A DNA stretch of 64,000 bases, taken from Pseudomonadota bacterium (GTDB lineage Bacteria > Pseudomonadota > Alphaproteobacteria > Caulobacterales > Aquidulcibacteraceae). The stretch lies in NCBI GenBank assembly GCA_020161405.1, contig JAIUOD010000001.1:310001-374000 (forward strand). Direction: 5' to 3'. Numbering within the stretch: the first letter of the stretch is position 1; every line of letters starts with the position of its first letter. A model generated the notes under the pieces. The model was given only the letters and a program-made list of their open reading frames with translations. It made no database searches and was not told where the DNA came from. Below are positions 17,319 to 27,237 of the stretch, in pieces. Position numbers and translations under genes: made by a program.

Positions 17319-19091
17319 CTAAAGAATTTTATCGCCCATCAATAAAGCGCGCGCATATTTCATTGGTGGTGAGCCAAATGATAAAACACTATCATGATAT
17401 TTTTTCAAATTAAACGAAGCGCCTTGTTTTGCTTTATAAATTTCGCGGGTTTCAAAATGTTCCAAGAAACCAACAAAATAGGTTGATAATTGGGTATATG
17501 ATAATTGGGCGCGGCGCCATTTACCGCGCGCCTCGCTTTCTTCTTGGAAGGCGGTTTGGGTAAGAAGTTTCATCATTTCTTCTTCATTCATACCCTCACA
17601 ATGAATTGCTTGGTCAATAAGGGCATTTGTGATTGTGCGAAGATAAACTTTTAATTGGGTAAGCCTATAAAGCGGGTCATCGGATTTAAAGCCCTGCTCT
17701 ACCATTACACGCTCTGCATAAACTGCCCAACCTTCGATGAAAGAGCCAGAAGATAAGACTGCACGCAAAATACTTTTGCAAGAATTGGCATGGAATAATT
17801 GAACATAATGCCCCGGCATAGCTTCATGTACGGCAATATCTTGAATTCCGCGTAAATTATATTCTTTTAAGAATGAATCTGATTGCGCCTCTGTCCAATC
17901 ATCGGGAACAGGCGAAACGGCATAATAGGTTGCAAGATTTTTATCCAACGGCCCTGGACTATCACAATAAGCAACTGCATAGCCACGTTGAAATTCAGGC
18001 ATAAGGATTACTTTTACTGGCCCATCAGGCAAAGTGATTAAATCTTTTACCTGCACAAATTTACGCGCAATTTCGGTCATTTTAGTTGATGTTTCAACCA
18101 ATTCATTGCGTTTTGGACGCTCACTTGCCGCTAAATCAAGGGCGTTTTTGATTATTGACTGTTCTTGCTCTGGTGTTGGATTAATGGGGGCATCATTGCG
18201 ATTAAGTGCAGTTTTGGCAATTTCATACATTTGGGCGCGAACTTTTTTTATTTCGCCCAAAGCACGCGCTTTAATATCTTGACGCGTAAGATTTGACATT
18301 AATGAAAATGATAATGCCTTATCAAAAATATTTGCACCAACCCTAAAATAACCTTTGGCATTTGGAAGTAATGTGTTTTCAATCCAATCTTTATGATCTG
18401 CAAAACTAATAGCAATTACTGCAGCAGCCACTGCATCAACCGCATTTTGTGCCACGCTTTCGGAAGTTTCAAGATGCGGTAAAACCATTTCATTATATGT
18501 TTGAGTAATGCCAGCAAATTGTGCGGCGTAGGTTTTTGCATGACTTGGCGGCACTTTTGATGGCACGATTTGTGCCCGCATTGCTTCAAGAATTTGCGGT
18601 ATTTTTTCATAGCGTATTTGGGCGTTTTTTGCTCTTTCCTTTACAGGCGCAAATTCGCGCGCCATAAGATTATAAACTGCGCCGCCCGCAACATTATGAT
18701 AATAAAGCGGATTCCATTCCCATTCTTTGACTTCTTCAAAGCTAAAAATATTTGATTTTAATGAATTTTCCAAAATTGCATAATCAACCTGATTATCACG
18801 CGAAAGTTTTGTACGGTTAATTTTACCAAGTTTTGCCAAAGTGCTTTTATTAAATGCCAATTGTTTTGCACGCCCTTTGGCACTTAAATCATCAATTTGC
18901 GCATCAAAGCGATGATCGCCAATTTGGGTTGCTTGCACAGGTGAAAGCCTAAGATAATTATCAAGCCAATTTGCGCTTAGTTTGGCAAATTCCTTATCGA
19001 ACTGGCTTTGGCTTGCGGCATTTGCCGCCCCTGCGACCAATGGCAAAGTTGAAAATAACCCAATATTAAGTGCGCGGCGTGTGATATGCAT
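17319..19091 (-). CDS. Exported DUF885-family metallopeptidase-like protein
   Basis: 590 aa with a signal peptide (MHITRRALNIGLFSTLPLVAGAANA). DUF885 proteins are common exported proteins of Proteobacteria, regarded as zinc metallopeptidases. The motif AVHEAMPGHYVQLFHA near residue 421 contains HExxPGH, and GWAVYAERVMVEQGF further on supplies the likely third ligand (Glu). DSPGPLDKNLATYYAVSPVP just before the motif is also characteristic. The start is placed at the signal peptide (19091), preceded by AAGGA. The substrate is unknown; periplasmic peptide turnover is inferred. Confidence 0.9.
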   Translation of the reverse strand: MHITRRALNIGLFSTLPLVAGAANAASQSQFDKEFAKLSANWLDNYLRLSPVQATQIGDHRFDAQIDDLSAKGRAKQLAFNKSTLAKLGKINRTKLSRDNQVDYAILENSLKSNIFSFEEVKEWEWNPLYYHNVAGGAVYNLMAREFAPVKERAKNAQIRYEKIPQILEAMRAQIVPSKVPPSHAKTYAAQFAGITQTYNEMVLPHLETSESVAQNAVDAVAAAVIAISFADHKDWIENTLLPNAKGYFRVGANIFDKALSFSLMSNLTRQDIKARALGEIKKVRAQMYEIAKTALNRNDAPINPTPEQEQSIIKNALDLAASERPKRNELVETSTKMTEIARKFVQVKDLITLPDGPVKVILMPEFQRGYAVAYCDSPGPLDKNLATYYAVSPVPDDWTEAQSDSFLKEYNLRGIQDIAVHEAMPGHYVQLFHANSCKSILRAVLSSGSFIEGWAVYAERVMVEQGFKSDDPLYRLTQLKVYLRTITNALIDQAIHCEGMNEEEMMKLLTQTAFQEESEARGKWRRAQLSYTQLSTYFVGFLEHFETREIYKAKQGASFNLKKYHDSVLSFGSPPMKYARALLMGDKIL

Positions 19092-19235
19092 TTTCCAAAT
19101 CCTTGTTTTTGAAGATATGAACACGATTTTTGAAATTAATCCATTATTTTTACTGAAACTTACATGCCATTGCGCTTTTAAATTTGATTAAAAATCGCTA
19201 AAGCACACACGCAAACTATTAAACGGATAAATTCA

Positions 19236-20270
19236 ATGAACACCCAAAATGAAACCGAAAAAAAACCACGCCCAACAAGGGTTTTTTCTGGTGTACAACC
19301 AACGGCAAATATTCATTTGGGAAATTATCTTGGTGCGATTAAACGCTTTGTAAGTGTGCAACACGAAATGGAAAGCCTTTTTTGCGTTGTTGATTTACAT
19401 GCAATCACGGTTCCACAAGATCCAAAAATGTTAAAGGCACAAACCCGTGAAGTAGCGGCGGCCTATTTAGCGGCGGGAATTGACCCGAAGAAATCGATTA
19501 TTTTTGTGCAATCCAATGTTTCGGCACATGCCGAACTTGCATGGGTTTTAAATTGCGTTGCGCGAATGGGCTGGCTTGAGCGTATGACACAATTCAAAGA
19601 CAAAGCAGGCGAAAATTCGGAGCGTATGTCAGTTGGCCTGTTTGATTATCCAGTTTTGATGGCTGCCGATATTTTGGCCTATAAAGCAACCCATGTTCCT
19701 GTGGGCGATGACCAAAAACAACATCTTGAACTTGCACGTGATATTGCACAAAGATTTAACACAGACTTCAAAGCTAAAGGCTTTTTCCCAAGCCCCGAAC
19801 CTTTAATTGGTGGCCCTGCTTCACGCGTTATGAATTTGCAAGATGGCACAAAGAAAATGTCAAAATCCGACCCTGCGGATTTGTCACGTATTAATCTTAC
19901 TGATGATACTGATACAATTGTTCGTAAATTCAAAAAGGCACGCACCGATCAATTCCCTATGCCTGAAAGCGTGGATGAATTAAAATCACGCCCTGAAGTC
20001 GATAATTTGGTGGGCATATATGCAGCCATGGCAGAGACTACGAAAGAATCGGTCGTAGCGCAATTTGCAGGGCAAGGATTTGGTGCTTTCAAACCGGCAT
20101 TGGCTGATTTAGCGGTTGAAAAACTAGCCCCAATTACCGAGCATATGCGCCGCCTTATGAGTGATGCGACCGAAATTGACGCCATCTTAAAAGTTGGCGC
20201 CGAACGGGCAAATTCAATCGCGCAGCCAATATTGAAACAGGTTAAAGAAATTGTGGGCTTCTTTAATTAA
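19236..20270 (+). CDS. trpS: Tryptophanyl-tRNA synthetase
   Basis: Class I aminoacyl-tRNA synthetase charging tRNA-Trp. 344 aa, the normal length. The HIGH-like motif is HLGN at residues 27-30 ([20 protein letters not shown]) and the KMSKS motif lies at about 207-213 ([16 protein letters not shown]). Also seen are [22 protein letters not shown] and the C-terminal anticodon-binding helices. The 3' end overlaps the 3' end of the converging MAPEG gene by eight bases. Confidence 0.96.
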   Translation: MNTQNETEKKPRPTRVFSGVQPTANIHLGNYLGAIKRFVSVQHEMESLFCVVDLHAITVPQDPKMLKAQTREVAAAYLAAGIDPKKSIIFVQSNVSAHAELAWVLNCVARMGWLERMTQFKDKAGENSERMSVGLFDYPVLMAADILAYKATHVPVGDDQKQHLELARDIAQRFNTDFKAKGFFPSPEPLIGGPASRVMNLQDGTKKMSKSDPADLSRINLTDDTDTIVRKFKKARTDQFPMPESVDELKSRPEVDNLVGIYAAMAETTKESVVAQFAGQGFGAFKPALADLAVEKLAPITEHMRRLMSDATEIDAILKVGAERANSIAQPILKQVKEIVGFFN

Positions 20271-20664
20271 AGCGCGCAATAAGAATTATAACTAAATATA
20301 AATTCGCGATATGTCCCAATAAGAAAATTAATGTTCTATATGGAATTGGTGCGCCAACTATCATAATTATGAAATGCCCCATACGGGCAAAGAAATATAT
20401 TTCGCACGCAATACTTGTATTAATTGCACTTCCGCTAAAATATGACATTATTGCAAGTGGGGCAAAAATAGCAATATTTTCAATAGCATTAATATGTGCC
20501 TGAACATTACGCGCGGCCCATTTTGCTTTTTGCGGTGGATCGGGCGGGGGGTTCCAACCCATGCTTGGAAGGCCAATTTCTTTAACGCGATTATAGACAT
20601 AAGGCATCCACATAGTTGCAACTAATAATATATTACAGCTAAGCCAAAATAATTCATTCTTCAT
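20263..20664 (-). CDS. MAPEG-family membrane protein
   Basis: 133 aa with four membrane helices. The family signature is seen in [24 protein letters not shown] (cytoplasmic loop and helix 2 with the Arg, His, Asn and Glu typical of MAPEG) and [38 protein letters not shown] proteins are glutathione- or eicosanoid-related transferases; the bacterial ones are mostly uncharacterised. GGAG before the ATG at 20664 sets the start, one base after the stop of the HD-domain gene, so the two form an operon transcribed away from the tetR gene. Confidence 0.86.
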   Translation of the reverse strand: MKNELFWLSCNILLVATMWMPYVYNRVKEIGLPSMGWNPPPDPPQKAKWAARNVQAHINAIENIAIFAPLAIMSYFSGSAINTSIACEIYFFARMGHFIIMIVGAPIPYRTLIFLLGHIANLYLVIILIARFN

Positions 20665-20665
20665 T

Positions 20666-21307
20666 TTATTCTCCAAAAATAGAGTTTTTGATTGCATCAG
20701 TCACGCACGGGCAATTGTAATCATGGACATGCTGACGCCCGACATCACTTAACCAAGTCGCATTTGTCGTGGCTGGAAATTTTTCAACATTGTTAATTAG
20801 TTTTTTTACGATGTAATTTTTGAAATCATTTCGCGGTAAATGCTCAATGATTTCATCAAAAATAAATTTTGGAAGATCGCCGACACCTAGGCCAAAAACA
20901 TCCATTGCGGCGCCAATATGAACTATTGCAATTTCGGTTTCTTTTCGCATTGCAATTCCTGCACTTGTATGAAGTGCAATTGCATCCCATATCAGTTCAA
21001 TTTTTTCAGGTGGGTAATGTTCATCTTTTAAAAAATTTTTTGCTGCATCAGCACCTACTAATTCAAATCTATCATTTTTTTCAAATTCATCTGTAATTCC
21101 AAGATCATGCAAAATTGAAGCGATAAAAGATGCCTCTTCGTCAAATTTCCACCTTCTTGCATTGGCCGCAAACGCACCAAAAACATAGGTTCGCATCACA
21201 TGGCTAAACAGTGGTTTATCAGAATATTCATAGGCTATTTTCATTGCTTTTTGCGCGATTTCGCTATCAGGGATGCGTATCCCTGCTATTTGTTTTGGAT
21301 AATTCAT
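20666..21307 (-). CDS. HD-domain protein, cyanamide hydratase-like
   Basis: 213 aa. The HD superfamily metal residues are in KPLFSHVMRTYVFGAF (first His) and ASILHDLGITDEF (HD), with DAIALHTSAGIA and VHIGAAMDVFGLG giving the later ligands. The spacing matches the small HD proteins related to fungal cyanamide hydratase (Ddi2-like) rather than phosphodiesterases with GYP motifs. First gene of a two-gene operon with the MAPEG protein. It is divergent from a TetR gene, with a perfect palindrome in the shared promoter region, so it is probably the repressed target. Substrate unknown. Confidence 0.85.
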   Translation of the reverse strand: MNYPKQIAGIRIPDSEIAQKAMKIAYEYSDKPLFSHVMRTYVFGAFAANARRWKFDEEASFIASILHDLGITDEFEKNDRFELVGADAAKNFLKDEHYPPEKIELIWDAIALHTSAGIAMRKETEIAIVHIGAAMDVFGLGVGDLPKFIFDEIIEHLPRNDFKNYIVKKLINNVEKFPATTNATWLSDVGRQHVHDYNCPCVTDAIKNSIFGE

Positions 21308-21328
21308 ATTTCACCTTTTTAAATGTTG

Positions 21329-21346
21329 AAATATCGCGCGATATTT
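21329..21346. promoter_or_regulatory. Perfect 18-bp palindrome, likely TetR operator
   Basis: AAATATCGCGCGATATTT is a perfect palindrome, 22 bases upstream of the HD gene start and 59 bases upstream of the tetR start. Position in a divergent tetR promoter region is the classical place for an autoregulated operator. Binding is inferred. Confidence 0.75.
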
Positions 21347-21404
21347 TGTACTGTATCGCACAAAATAACATATTGCAATACTTTTATGCGAAAGCGCACA
21401 AAAT

Positions 21405-22004
21405 ATGAAAAAATTAGGTCGTCCTATAAAATACGATAGTGATGCTGCTTTAAAAGCTGCAATGCGGGTGTTTTGGGAAAAGGGTTTTAATAATACTTCG
21501 CTTGATGATTTGGTAGAAGTAACAAAAATGAACCGCCCAAGCCTAAACGCTGCATTCGGCAACAAAAAAGAAATTTATATAAAAGCTGCAAAAATGTTTG
21601 CTTTTGATTATGGCGAAAAAATTAAAGCAGCAATCGATAATGATGATATTATTCAATCAATTAGTAATGTAATGAAAATCGCCCTTGATACTTATTTATT
21701 TGATGTGGATGCAGCATTGGGCTGCTTCATAATTTCAACATCGCCATCAGAAACCAAAGAAGAAGATATAAAGGCGCTTATAAAAAACCTATTATCCCAA
21801 CTTGATGAATTATTTATCAATCGATTTGAAAGGGCAAAGCAAAGCGGGCAAATAATTGAAACCACAAACCCAATCGCGCTTGGTAAGATGGTATCGGCCT
21901 TTATTCAAAGCCTCTCATTAAGGGTTAGATCTGGAAACAATGAAAAAGAATTAAAGGCATATTGCCAAGAAGTTACATCATTAATTGAACAATTTACAAA
22001 ATAA
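21405..22004 (+). CDS. TetR/AcrR-family transcriptional regulator
   Basis: 199 aa. N-terminal TetR DNA-binding domain: GRPIKYDSDAALKAAMRVFWEKGFNNTSLDDLVEVTKMNRPSLNAAFGNKKEIYIKAA (residues 5-62). The C-terminal ligand domain contains LGCFIISTSPSE, as in the AcrR C-terminal subgroup with TetR_C_16-like sequence. It is divergent from the HD-MAPEG operon and separated by 97 bases holding a perfect palindrome. It probably represses both directions until an electrophile or xenobiotic binds; the inducer is unknown. Confidence 0.9.
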   Translation: MKKLGRPIKYDSDAALKAAMRVFWEKGFNNTSLDDLVEVTKMNRPSLNAAFGNKKEIYIKAAKMFAFDYGEKIKAAIDNDDIIQSISNVMKIALDTYLFDVDAALGCFIISTSPSETKEEDIKALIKNLLSQLDELFINRFERAKQSGQIIETTNPIALGKMVSAFIQSLSLRVRSGNNEKELKAYCQEVTSLIEQFTK

Positions 22005-22020
22005 ATTTGGCTTAATTAAA

Positions 22021-23811
22021 TTAAATATTAGCACGCAAAACTTCCAAAAATTGTGCGCCATATCTTTCTAATTTTTGTGCGCCGACACCTGAAATTTCGG
22101 ATAATTCATCCAATGTTTGCGGTTTTGCATTTGCCATTTCATGCAGGGTTTTATCATGGAAAATAATATAGGGCGGCATATTAGCCTCTATAGCTAGTTC
22201 GCGGCGTTTGGCTTTTAATTGTTCGAATAGGTTTTGGCTTTCATCATTTAAAATTGGTGCTGATTTTGATTTTGCCGCGCGTTTTTCCTTGCGGCTTGGC
22301 GCCGCTTTTAGCATTATTGTGGATTTTGATTTTAAGAAATCAAGGCCATCTTTGGTGATTGAAATACCGCCATTTTCCGACGAAACCATTAAATAATTAA
22401 GTGCGATTAATTGGCGATAAATGCTTTGCCATTCGGTTTTCTTTAATTCTTCACCAATGCCAAACGTGCTTATTTTATCATGACCAAAATCAATTATTCT
22501 GTCGGTGTCTTTGCCGGTCAAAACATCAATTAAATATCCCGCCCCAAATCTTTGACCCGTGCGATAGACATTGGAAATCGCCTTTTGTGCGGCAATTGTG
22601 GCATCATAAGTTATGGGCGGGTTTTGGCAATTATCGCAATAGCCACAAGGTTTTGCATTTTGCCCAAAATATTCCAACAAAATTTGCCGCCGACATTTTG
22701 CACTTTCACAAAGCCCGATAAAGGCATTTAATTTTGCGTGCTCAATGCGTTTTTGGTTTTCGGGTGAATTTGTATCATCAATAAAATTGCGTAACATCGC
22801 AATATCGGAAACCCCATAAAGTAAAAGTGCATCCGCCTTTTCCCCGTCACGCCCTGCGCGCCCCGTTTCTTGATAATAGGCTTCTATATTTTTTGGTATA
22901 TTGGCATGAATTACAAAGCGCACATCGGGCTTATCAATACCCATGCCAAAGGCAATGGTTGCGCACATTATTATATTTTCTTCACGTAAAAATTGCGCTT
23001 GATTACGTTCACGAATTTTAGGTGAAAGCCCTGCATGATAGGGCAAGGCATTATAGCCAATTTCACAAAGCCAACTTGCCATATCCTCAACATTTTTGCG
23101 AGATAGACAATAAATTATACCACTATCACCCTTATGGCGGGCTTGCAAAAATTGGGTGATTTGCGCTTTTGAATTATCTTTGGGAACAATTTCATAAAAA
23201 ATATTTGGCCTGTCAAAACCTGTTATGAAATGTTTGCCGCTTTCAAGGCCAAGTTTTTGGATAATATCTTTGCGTGTTGGTTCATCGGCGGTCGCGGTAA
23301 GGGCGATGCGTGGCACATTGGCAAAGCGCGTGGCAAGAATTTCAAGCCCTTGATATGACGGCCTAAAATCATGCCCCCATTGGGAAATACAATGGGCTTC
23401 ATCAATTGCAAAAAGCGCAATTGGTAATTTCTCAAGCGCATTTAAAAACCCACCCATCAAAACACGTTCGGGCGCAACATAAAGCATATCTAATTCTTGA
23501 TTTGTAATTTTTTCAAAAATTGAATTTACTTCATCACCCGACATGCTTGAATTTATTGTTGCGGCCTTAATTCCCATTTGCAAAAGCGCATCAACTTGAT
23601 CTTGCATAAGGGCTATAAGTGGGGAAATAATAATACCAATGCCATCGCGTATTAAAGATGGGATTTGATAACAAAGCGATTTGCCACCGCCCGTTGGCAT
23701 AATTACAAGCGCATTATCACCCTTTAGGACGCAATCAATTATTTCATCTTGCGGCGCACGGAAATTTTCATAGCCATAGATTTTATTTAAAATTTGCCGC
23801 GCTTCAATCAT
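22021..23811 (-). CDS. recQ: ATP-dependent DNA helicase RecQ
   Basis: 596-aa 3'-5' helicase for recombination and fork repair. Walker A is MPTGGGKSLCYQIPS, Walker B/DEAH is FAIDEAHCISQWGHDFRPSY, and motif VI is YYQETGRAGRDGEKAD. Then come the zinc-binding RQC cysteines (CESAKCRRQILLEYFGQNAKPCGYCDNC) and a C-terminal HRDC domain (FEQLKAKRRELAIEANMPPYIIFHDKTL). Domain order and length match E. coli RecQ. The frame is open to a TTG at 23856, but ATG 23811 (MIEARQILNKIYGYENFR) fits the family start. Confidence 0.95.
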   Translation of the reverse strand: MIEARQILNKIYGYENFRAPQDEIIDCVLKGDNALVIMPTGGGKSLCYQIPSLIRDGIGIIISPLIALMQDQVDALLQMGIKAATINSSMSGDEVNSIFEKITNQELDMLYVAPERVLMGGFLNALEKLPIALFAIDEAHCISQWGHDFRPSYQGLEILATRFANVPRIALTATADEPTRKDIIQKLGLESGKHFITGFDRPNIFYEIVPKDNSKAQITQFLQARHKGDSGIIYCLSRKNVEDMASWLCEIGYNALPYHAGLSPKIRERNQAQFLREENIIMCATIAFGMGIDKPDVRFVIHANIPKNIEAYYQETGRAGRDGEKADALLLYGVSDIAMLRNFIDDTNSPENQKRIEHAKLNAFIGLCESAKCRRQILLEYFGQNAKPCGYCDNCQNPPITYDATIAAQKAISNVYRTGQRFGAGYLIDVLTGKDTDRIIDFGHDKISTFGIGEELKKTEWQSIYRQLIALNYLMVSSENGGISITKDGLDFLKSKSTIMLKAAPSRKEKRAAKSKSAPILNDESQNLFEQLKAKRRELAIEANMPPYIIFHDKTLHEMANAKPQTLDELSEISGVGAQKLERYGAQFLEVLRANI

Positions 23812-23927
23812 TGCGCCACATTTCACAATTCGGCTATTTACGTCAACTATTATCAACCATTGCGAAATGCCTGTTTCAATATTTTTAAATATCAGGTAAA
23901 AGGAATTCTAATTTTTAGGGGTCAATT

Positions 23928-24965
23928 ATGAGTATTGGACAAAATCTTCGCCTACTTGGTAGTAAGGTCAAAAACATTTTTACTTTTGGCAAAAAAGGCG
24001 ATGAATTTGCAACAACTGATGCCGCGCCTGCTGCCGCGGGTGCTGCTGCACCTACGTCAAATGAAAAGAAAAAATTCAATCTTAAGGCTTTGGGATTTTT
24101 TCTTTTATTCATGATTATCCCACTTTATTATATTATTGGCTCGCTTGTAACCCACCGCATCAATGATGATTTGAACTTCAAAGTTGGAACACCGAAAGCC
24201 GGTAAATCAATAACTGTTGAAGTTATGGCGGGTCTGATTGACCGCGAAGTCAATAAAACCAAATGGTCACCTAATATACAGGCTTTTGAACCTGCGGCGC
24301 TTTTGCGAATTGGCGGGAATATGGTGAATTTCCAAACGGGTATTGTGCGCTCTTTGGCAACTGTTACTTTTGAAATGGAAAGTCGCCTTGCAAGGGTTCG
24401 CGGCACTTCATCTGAAGACCCTGATATGGCGGCGGCACGCCAAGGATTGTCACGCTCTGCTGATACTTGGCTTTGGGCGGGTGCAGATGGCGAATATCGC
24501 AAAGCACATGATGCTTTAATTCGTTATAATAACCGCCTTGCCAATGGGCAGGCAGTATTTGAAGTTCGCGCCGATAACCTTCAAGGCGTACTGGATAGAA
24601 TTGCTCTTGATTTAGGTAGCATTTCTGACAATTTGGAAAACCAAGTGCTTACAGGGCGTAGAATGGTCATTGATACTCGCGCAGACAAAGTATTTTATTA
24701 TTCAAAAGGCCAAGCCTATGCATATTTCATAATTTTGCGTGCATTGCGCGAAGATTATCGTTCAGTTCTTCAAGAGCGCCATGTTGAAAAATTATATGAT
24801 GCAATGCTTGCAGACCTTGCATTGGCGGCAGATATGAAACCTTTAATCGTACAAAATGCCAATACAGATGGCGCAATTTTGCCAAATCATTTGGTGGGTG
24901 AAGGATTTTATATTTTACGTTCACGCGCTAAATTACGCGAAATCACCGACATTTTGTTGAAATAA
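23928..24965 (+). CDS. DUF2333-family membrane-anchored protein
   Basis: 345 aa. An Ala-rich cytoplasmic linker (TTDAAPAAAGAAAPTS) precedes a single transmembrane helix at about residues 49-68 (LKALGFFLLFMIIPLYYIIG); the C-terminal 270 residues lie outside. WSPNIQAFEPAALLRIGGNMVNFQTGIVRSL and TWLWAGADGEYRKAHDALIRYN match DUF2333, found across Alpha- and Gammaproteobacteria with no known function. One base separates it from the UspA gene, so the two are co-transcribed. Confidence 0.85.
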   Translation: MSIGQNLRLLGSKVKNIFTFGKKGDEFATTDAAPAAAGAAAPTSNEKKKFNLKALGFFLLFMIIPLYYIIGSLVTHRINDDLNFKVGTPKAGKSITVEVMAGLIDREVNKTKWSPNIQAFEPAALLRIGGNMVNFQTGIVRSLATVTFEMESRLARVRGTSSEDPDMAAARQGLSRSADTWLWAGADGEYRKAHDALIRYNNRLANGQAVFEVRADNLQGVLDRIALDLGSISDNLENQVLTGRRMVIDTRADKVFYYSKGQAYAYFIILRALREDYRSVLQERHVEKLYDAMLADLALAADMKPLIVQNANTDGAILPNHLVGEGFYILRSRAKLREITDILLK

Positions 24966-24966
24966 T

Positions 24967-25437
24967 ATGCAGCGTAAATTACTTTGTATCTCTGATAATA
25001 GTACTGAATGCAAAACTGCAGTTTTGTTTGCGGCAAAACGCGCCGCGCTTAATGGTTCGCAATTAGTTATTTTGCGGGTTATTGAACCGCCTGAAAATTC
25101 ACTTCTTAGCACTATTGGCGATGCAATTATTGATGATTTGCGCCTTGAAGCGTTGGATAAATTGCAATCGCTACATAAATTTGCAAAAGAAAATGCGGGA
25201 ATTGATGCGCAAATAATTATACGCGAAGGTGATTTATCACGCGAAATAAGCAATTTGATTGACGAAGACTTAGAAATCAAAACCTTATTTTTGGCCACTT
25301 CATCAGCAAAATCTGGCCCTGGTCCTATTTTAAGCGCGGCAACACGCGGCGCATTAATTTTAGGAAAACGTCGTGTTGGCATTATGATAATCCCTGCGGG
25401 CCTTAGTGATGATGAAATCCTTGAGCTTGCGGGTTAA
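24967..25437 (+). CDS. Universal stress protein (UspA family)
   Basis: 156 aa, single Usp domain: first strand KLLCISDNSTECKTAVLFAAKRAALNGSQLVILRVIEPP, later strand ALILGKRRVGIMIIPAG. The ATP-binding G-2x-G-9x-G(S/T) motif is not clearly conserved (SAKSGPGPILSAATRGALI is the matching region), so it may be of the non-ATP-binding kind. Translationally close to the DUF2333 gene (one base gap). Confidence 0.87.
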   Translation: MQRKLLCISDNSTECKTAVLFAAKRAALNGSQLVILRVIEPPENSLLSTIGDAIIDDLRLEALDKLQSLHKFAKENAGIDAQIIIREGDLSREISNLIDEDLEIKTLFLATSSAKSGPGPILSAATRGALILGKRRVGIMIIPAGLSDDEILELAG

Positions 25438-25507
25438 ATGCAAATAAATTGCTTAATTTCCTTGTAATTTACTCAAGAATTATCCATATAGGTTTTGGAG
25501 ATTAATT

Positions 25508-26074
25508 ATGTTTATTCAAACCGAAGCAACACCAAACCCTGCGACTTTAAAATTCATCCCTGGGCGTGATGTTTATAAAGACGGAACATTGGAATTTAAT
25601 AATCGCGGCGCGGCGGATTTATCACCATTTGCACAAAGCCTTTTTAATATAGAAGGCGTGAAATCAGTTATGTTTGGTGATGATTTTATTGCAATAACAA
25701 AAAATTCAAATATTGAATGGCATCATTTAAAGCCTGAAGTCTTGGGTGCTATTATGGATGGTTTTGTTGCCAATATGCCAATTTTTATAGGCAGTAAGGA
25801 CGAATATAAACCAGGCCCAAAATATGAAGGTGATACTGCCCTTGTAGTTGCCGAAATTGAAGAATTGCTTTTAACCCGCGTGCGCCCTGCCGTTGCCCAA
25901 GATGGCGGCGACATTGAATTTGATTCATTTGATGAAGGCACTGGTGTTGTTTATTTAAGAATGCGCGGCGCATGCTCTGGTTGCCCATCAAGCGCGATTA
26001 CGCTTAAAAGCGGCGTTGAAAATATGATTAAACACTATGTTCCCGAAGTTACGCGGGTTGAGCAGGTGTTTTAA
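25508..26074 (+). CDS. NifU-family Fe-S scaffold/carrier protein (Nfu)
   Basis: 188 aa. N-terminal Nfu_N domain (MFIQTEATPNPATLKFIPGR ... IEGVKSVMFGDDFIAITK) and C-terminal NifU-like domain with Cys156-x-x-Cys159 (GACSGCPSSAITLKSGVENMI), the pair that holds a 4Fe-4S cluster for transfer to target enzymes. This two-domain layout is the mitochondrial/alphaproteobacterial Nfu1 form. GGAG lies upstream of the ATG. Its last four bases overlap the end of the converging FIST gene. Confidence 0.94.
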   Translation: MFIQTEATPNPATLKFIPGRDVYKDGTLEFNNRGAADLSPFAQSLFNIEGVKSVMFGDDFIAITKNSNIEWHHLKPEVLGAIMDGFVANMPIFIGSKDEYKPGPKYEGDTALVVAEIEELLLTRVRPAVAQDGGDIEFDSFDEGTGVVYLRMRGACSGCPSSAITLKSGVENMIKHYVPEVTRVEQVF

Positions 26075-27237
26075 GCAGCTTCTTCTTTCATAAGCGTAAT
26101 AGTCATAGTTTGATTATGCAAACCACAAACAGGGCTATCATTTTGCGGGGAAATTTCCCCGTATGAATAAAAACCTGCAAGCGGTATATTTTCACCAATT
26201 ATGCTTGATAAAGCCTCTATTTCCTGTTCGGTGCGCGAACCCAAAAGCATACGACGTGCAACGCATGAAACTACAAGGCATAAATCGGGTGAATTATTTT
26301 CGTTTGCAGCCTTTAAATTACTTATGGCGTGATTTGCGGCCTGCGTTGCGCCATCAATTAACCCTGGCATATTGCCATGCATTAATTTTGCATTCCAGCC
26401 TTCAGGCACATCGCCTGCGAATGTTAATGTGCCATTTTCACGGTCAACATTCATAATCGCGCGCACAACGCCTTTTTCTGGATGCTTTGGCGGCCAAACT
26501 TTTAGTGGATATAATAATGCAGACGCCTGTAATGCCATTTTTTCCGAACCGACATAATCATCATAAAGCTCAATTGCTGGCATTTCGTCAATTTCACTTA
26601 CAACATTGCCTTTTGACTTTGTAATTTTCCATTCTGGCCCAAACTCAAACCAGCCACCATAACTTGCATGACTTACCTGAAGACTTTTTGAATAAAAGCC
26701 AATTGCAATTGCACCATGATCAAAAATTTCGTTTCCAATTAAAAGGCGGGTTTTGGTAAAGCTTTCTCCATCGCCAGCAAGGCCACCACTTATTGGTATA
26801 TTATCGCCCAATACCGCCGCTATACCTTTAATAATCTCTGAGCCATTGATGAAAAGCCCATCACACATTACAAAAACGGCAACTAAATCATCGGCATCTA
26901 GGTCAAGGCCAAGTTTTGCACCTAATTCATAACTTTGAATACTATCTTCTATTCGGGCGCAAGAATGGCGGATTGTTGAATTATCAAAACCCATTGCGAT
27001 ACCTGAAATACCACTATCGAAAGTTTTTTTGCCCGTAATATTGGTTCCAGTTGAGCATCCAACCACAAGAGAATCACTAAATCTCTCGTTAATTTTTCTA
27101 AGTTCATTTGATGATTCAATTTCATCACTATTGCCAAATAAAAGAACCAAATCAGGCATTTTATTTAGGCCAGAAAATTCTTTTTCGAAGGCGCTATAAT
27201 TATCGCCCATACTTAATGAGACTTCTCTAACCCACAT
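26071..27237 (-). CDS. FIST-domain signal-sensing protein
   Basis: 388 aa, with a FIST_N domain (about 20-210: PDLVLLFGNSDEI, SLVVGCSTGTNITG, AVFVMCDGLFINGSEIIKGIAAVLGDNIPISGGLAGDGESFTKT) and a FIST_C domain (about 215-370: ELYDDYVG, LMHGNMPGLIDGA, LSSIIGENIPLAGFYSYGEISP). FIST proteins are thought to bind small ligands such as amino acids and often sit next to GGDEF or histidine kinase genes. None is adjacent here, so this is an orphan sensor. ATG 27237 is preferred because of GAGG and a second AGGAGG just upstream. A cytoplasmic protein with no signal peptide. Confidence 0.87.
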   Translation of the reverse strand: MWVREVSLSMGDNYSAFEKEFSGLNKMPDLVLLFGNSDEIESSNELRKINERFSDSLVVGCSTGTNITGKKTFDSGISGIAMGFDNSTIRHSCARIEDSIQSYELGAKLGLDLDADDLVAVFVMCDGLFINGSEIIKGIAAVLGDNIPISGGLAGDGESFTKTRLLIGNEIFDHGAIAIGFYSKSLQVSHASYGGWFEFGPEWKITKSKGNVVSEIDEMPAIELYDDYVGSEKMALQASALLYPLKVWPPKHPEKGVVRAIMNVDRENGTLTFAGDVPEGWNAKLMHGNMPGLIDGATQAANHAISNLKAANENNSPDLCLVVSCVARRMLLGSRTEQEIEALSSIIGENIPLAGFYSYGEISPQNDSPVCGLHNQTMTITLMKEEAA

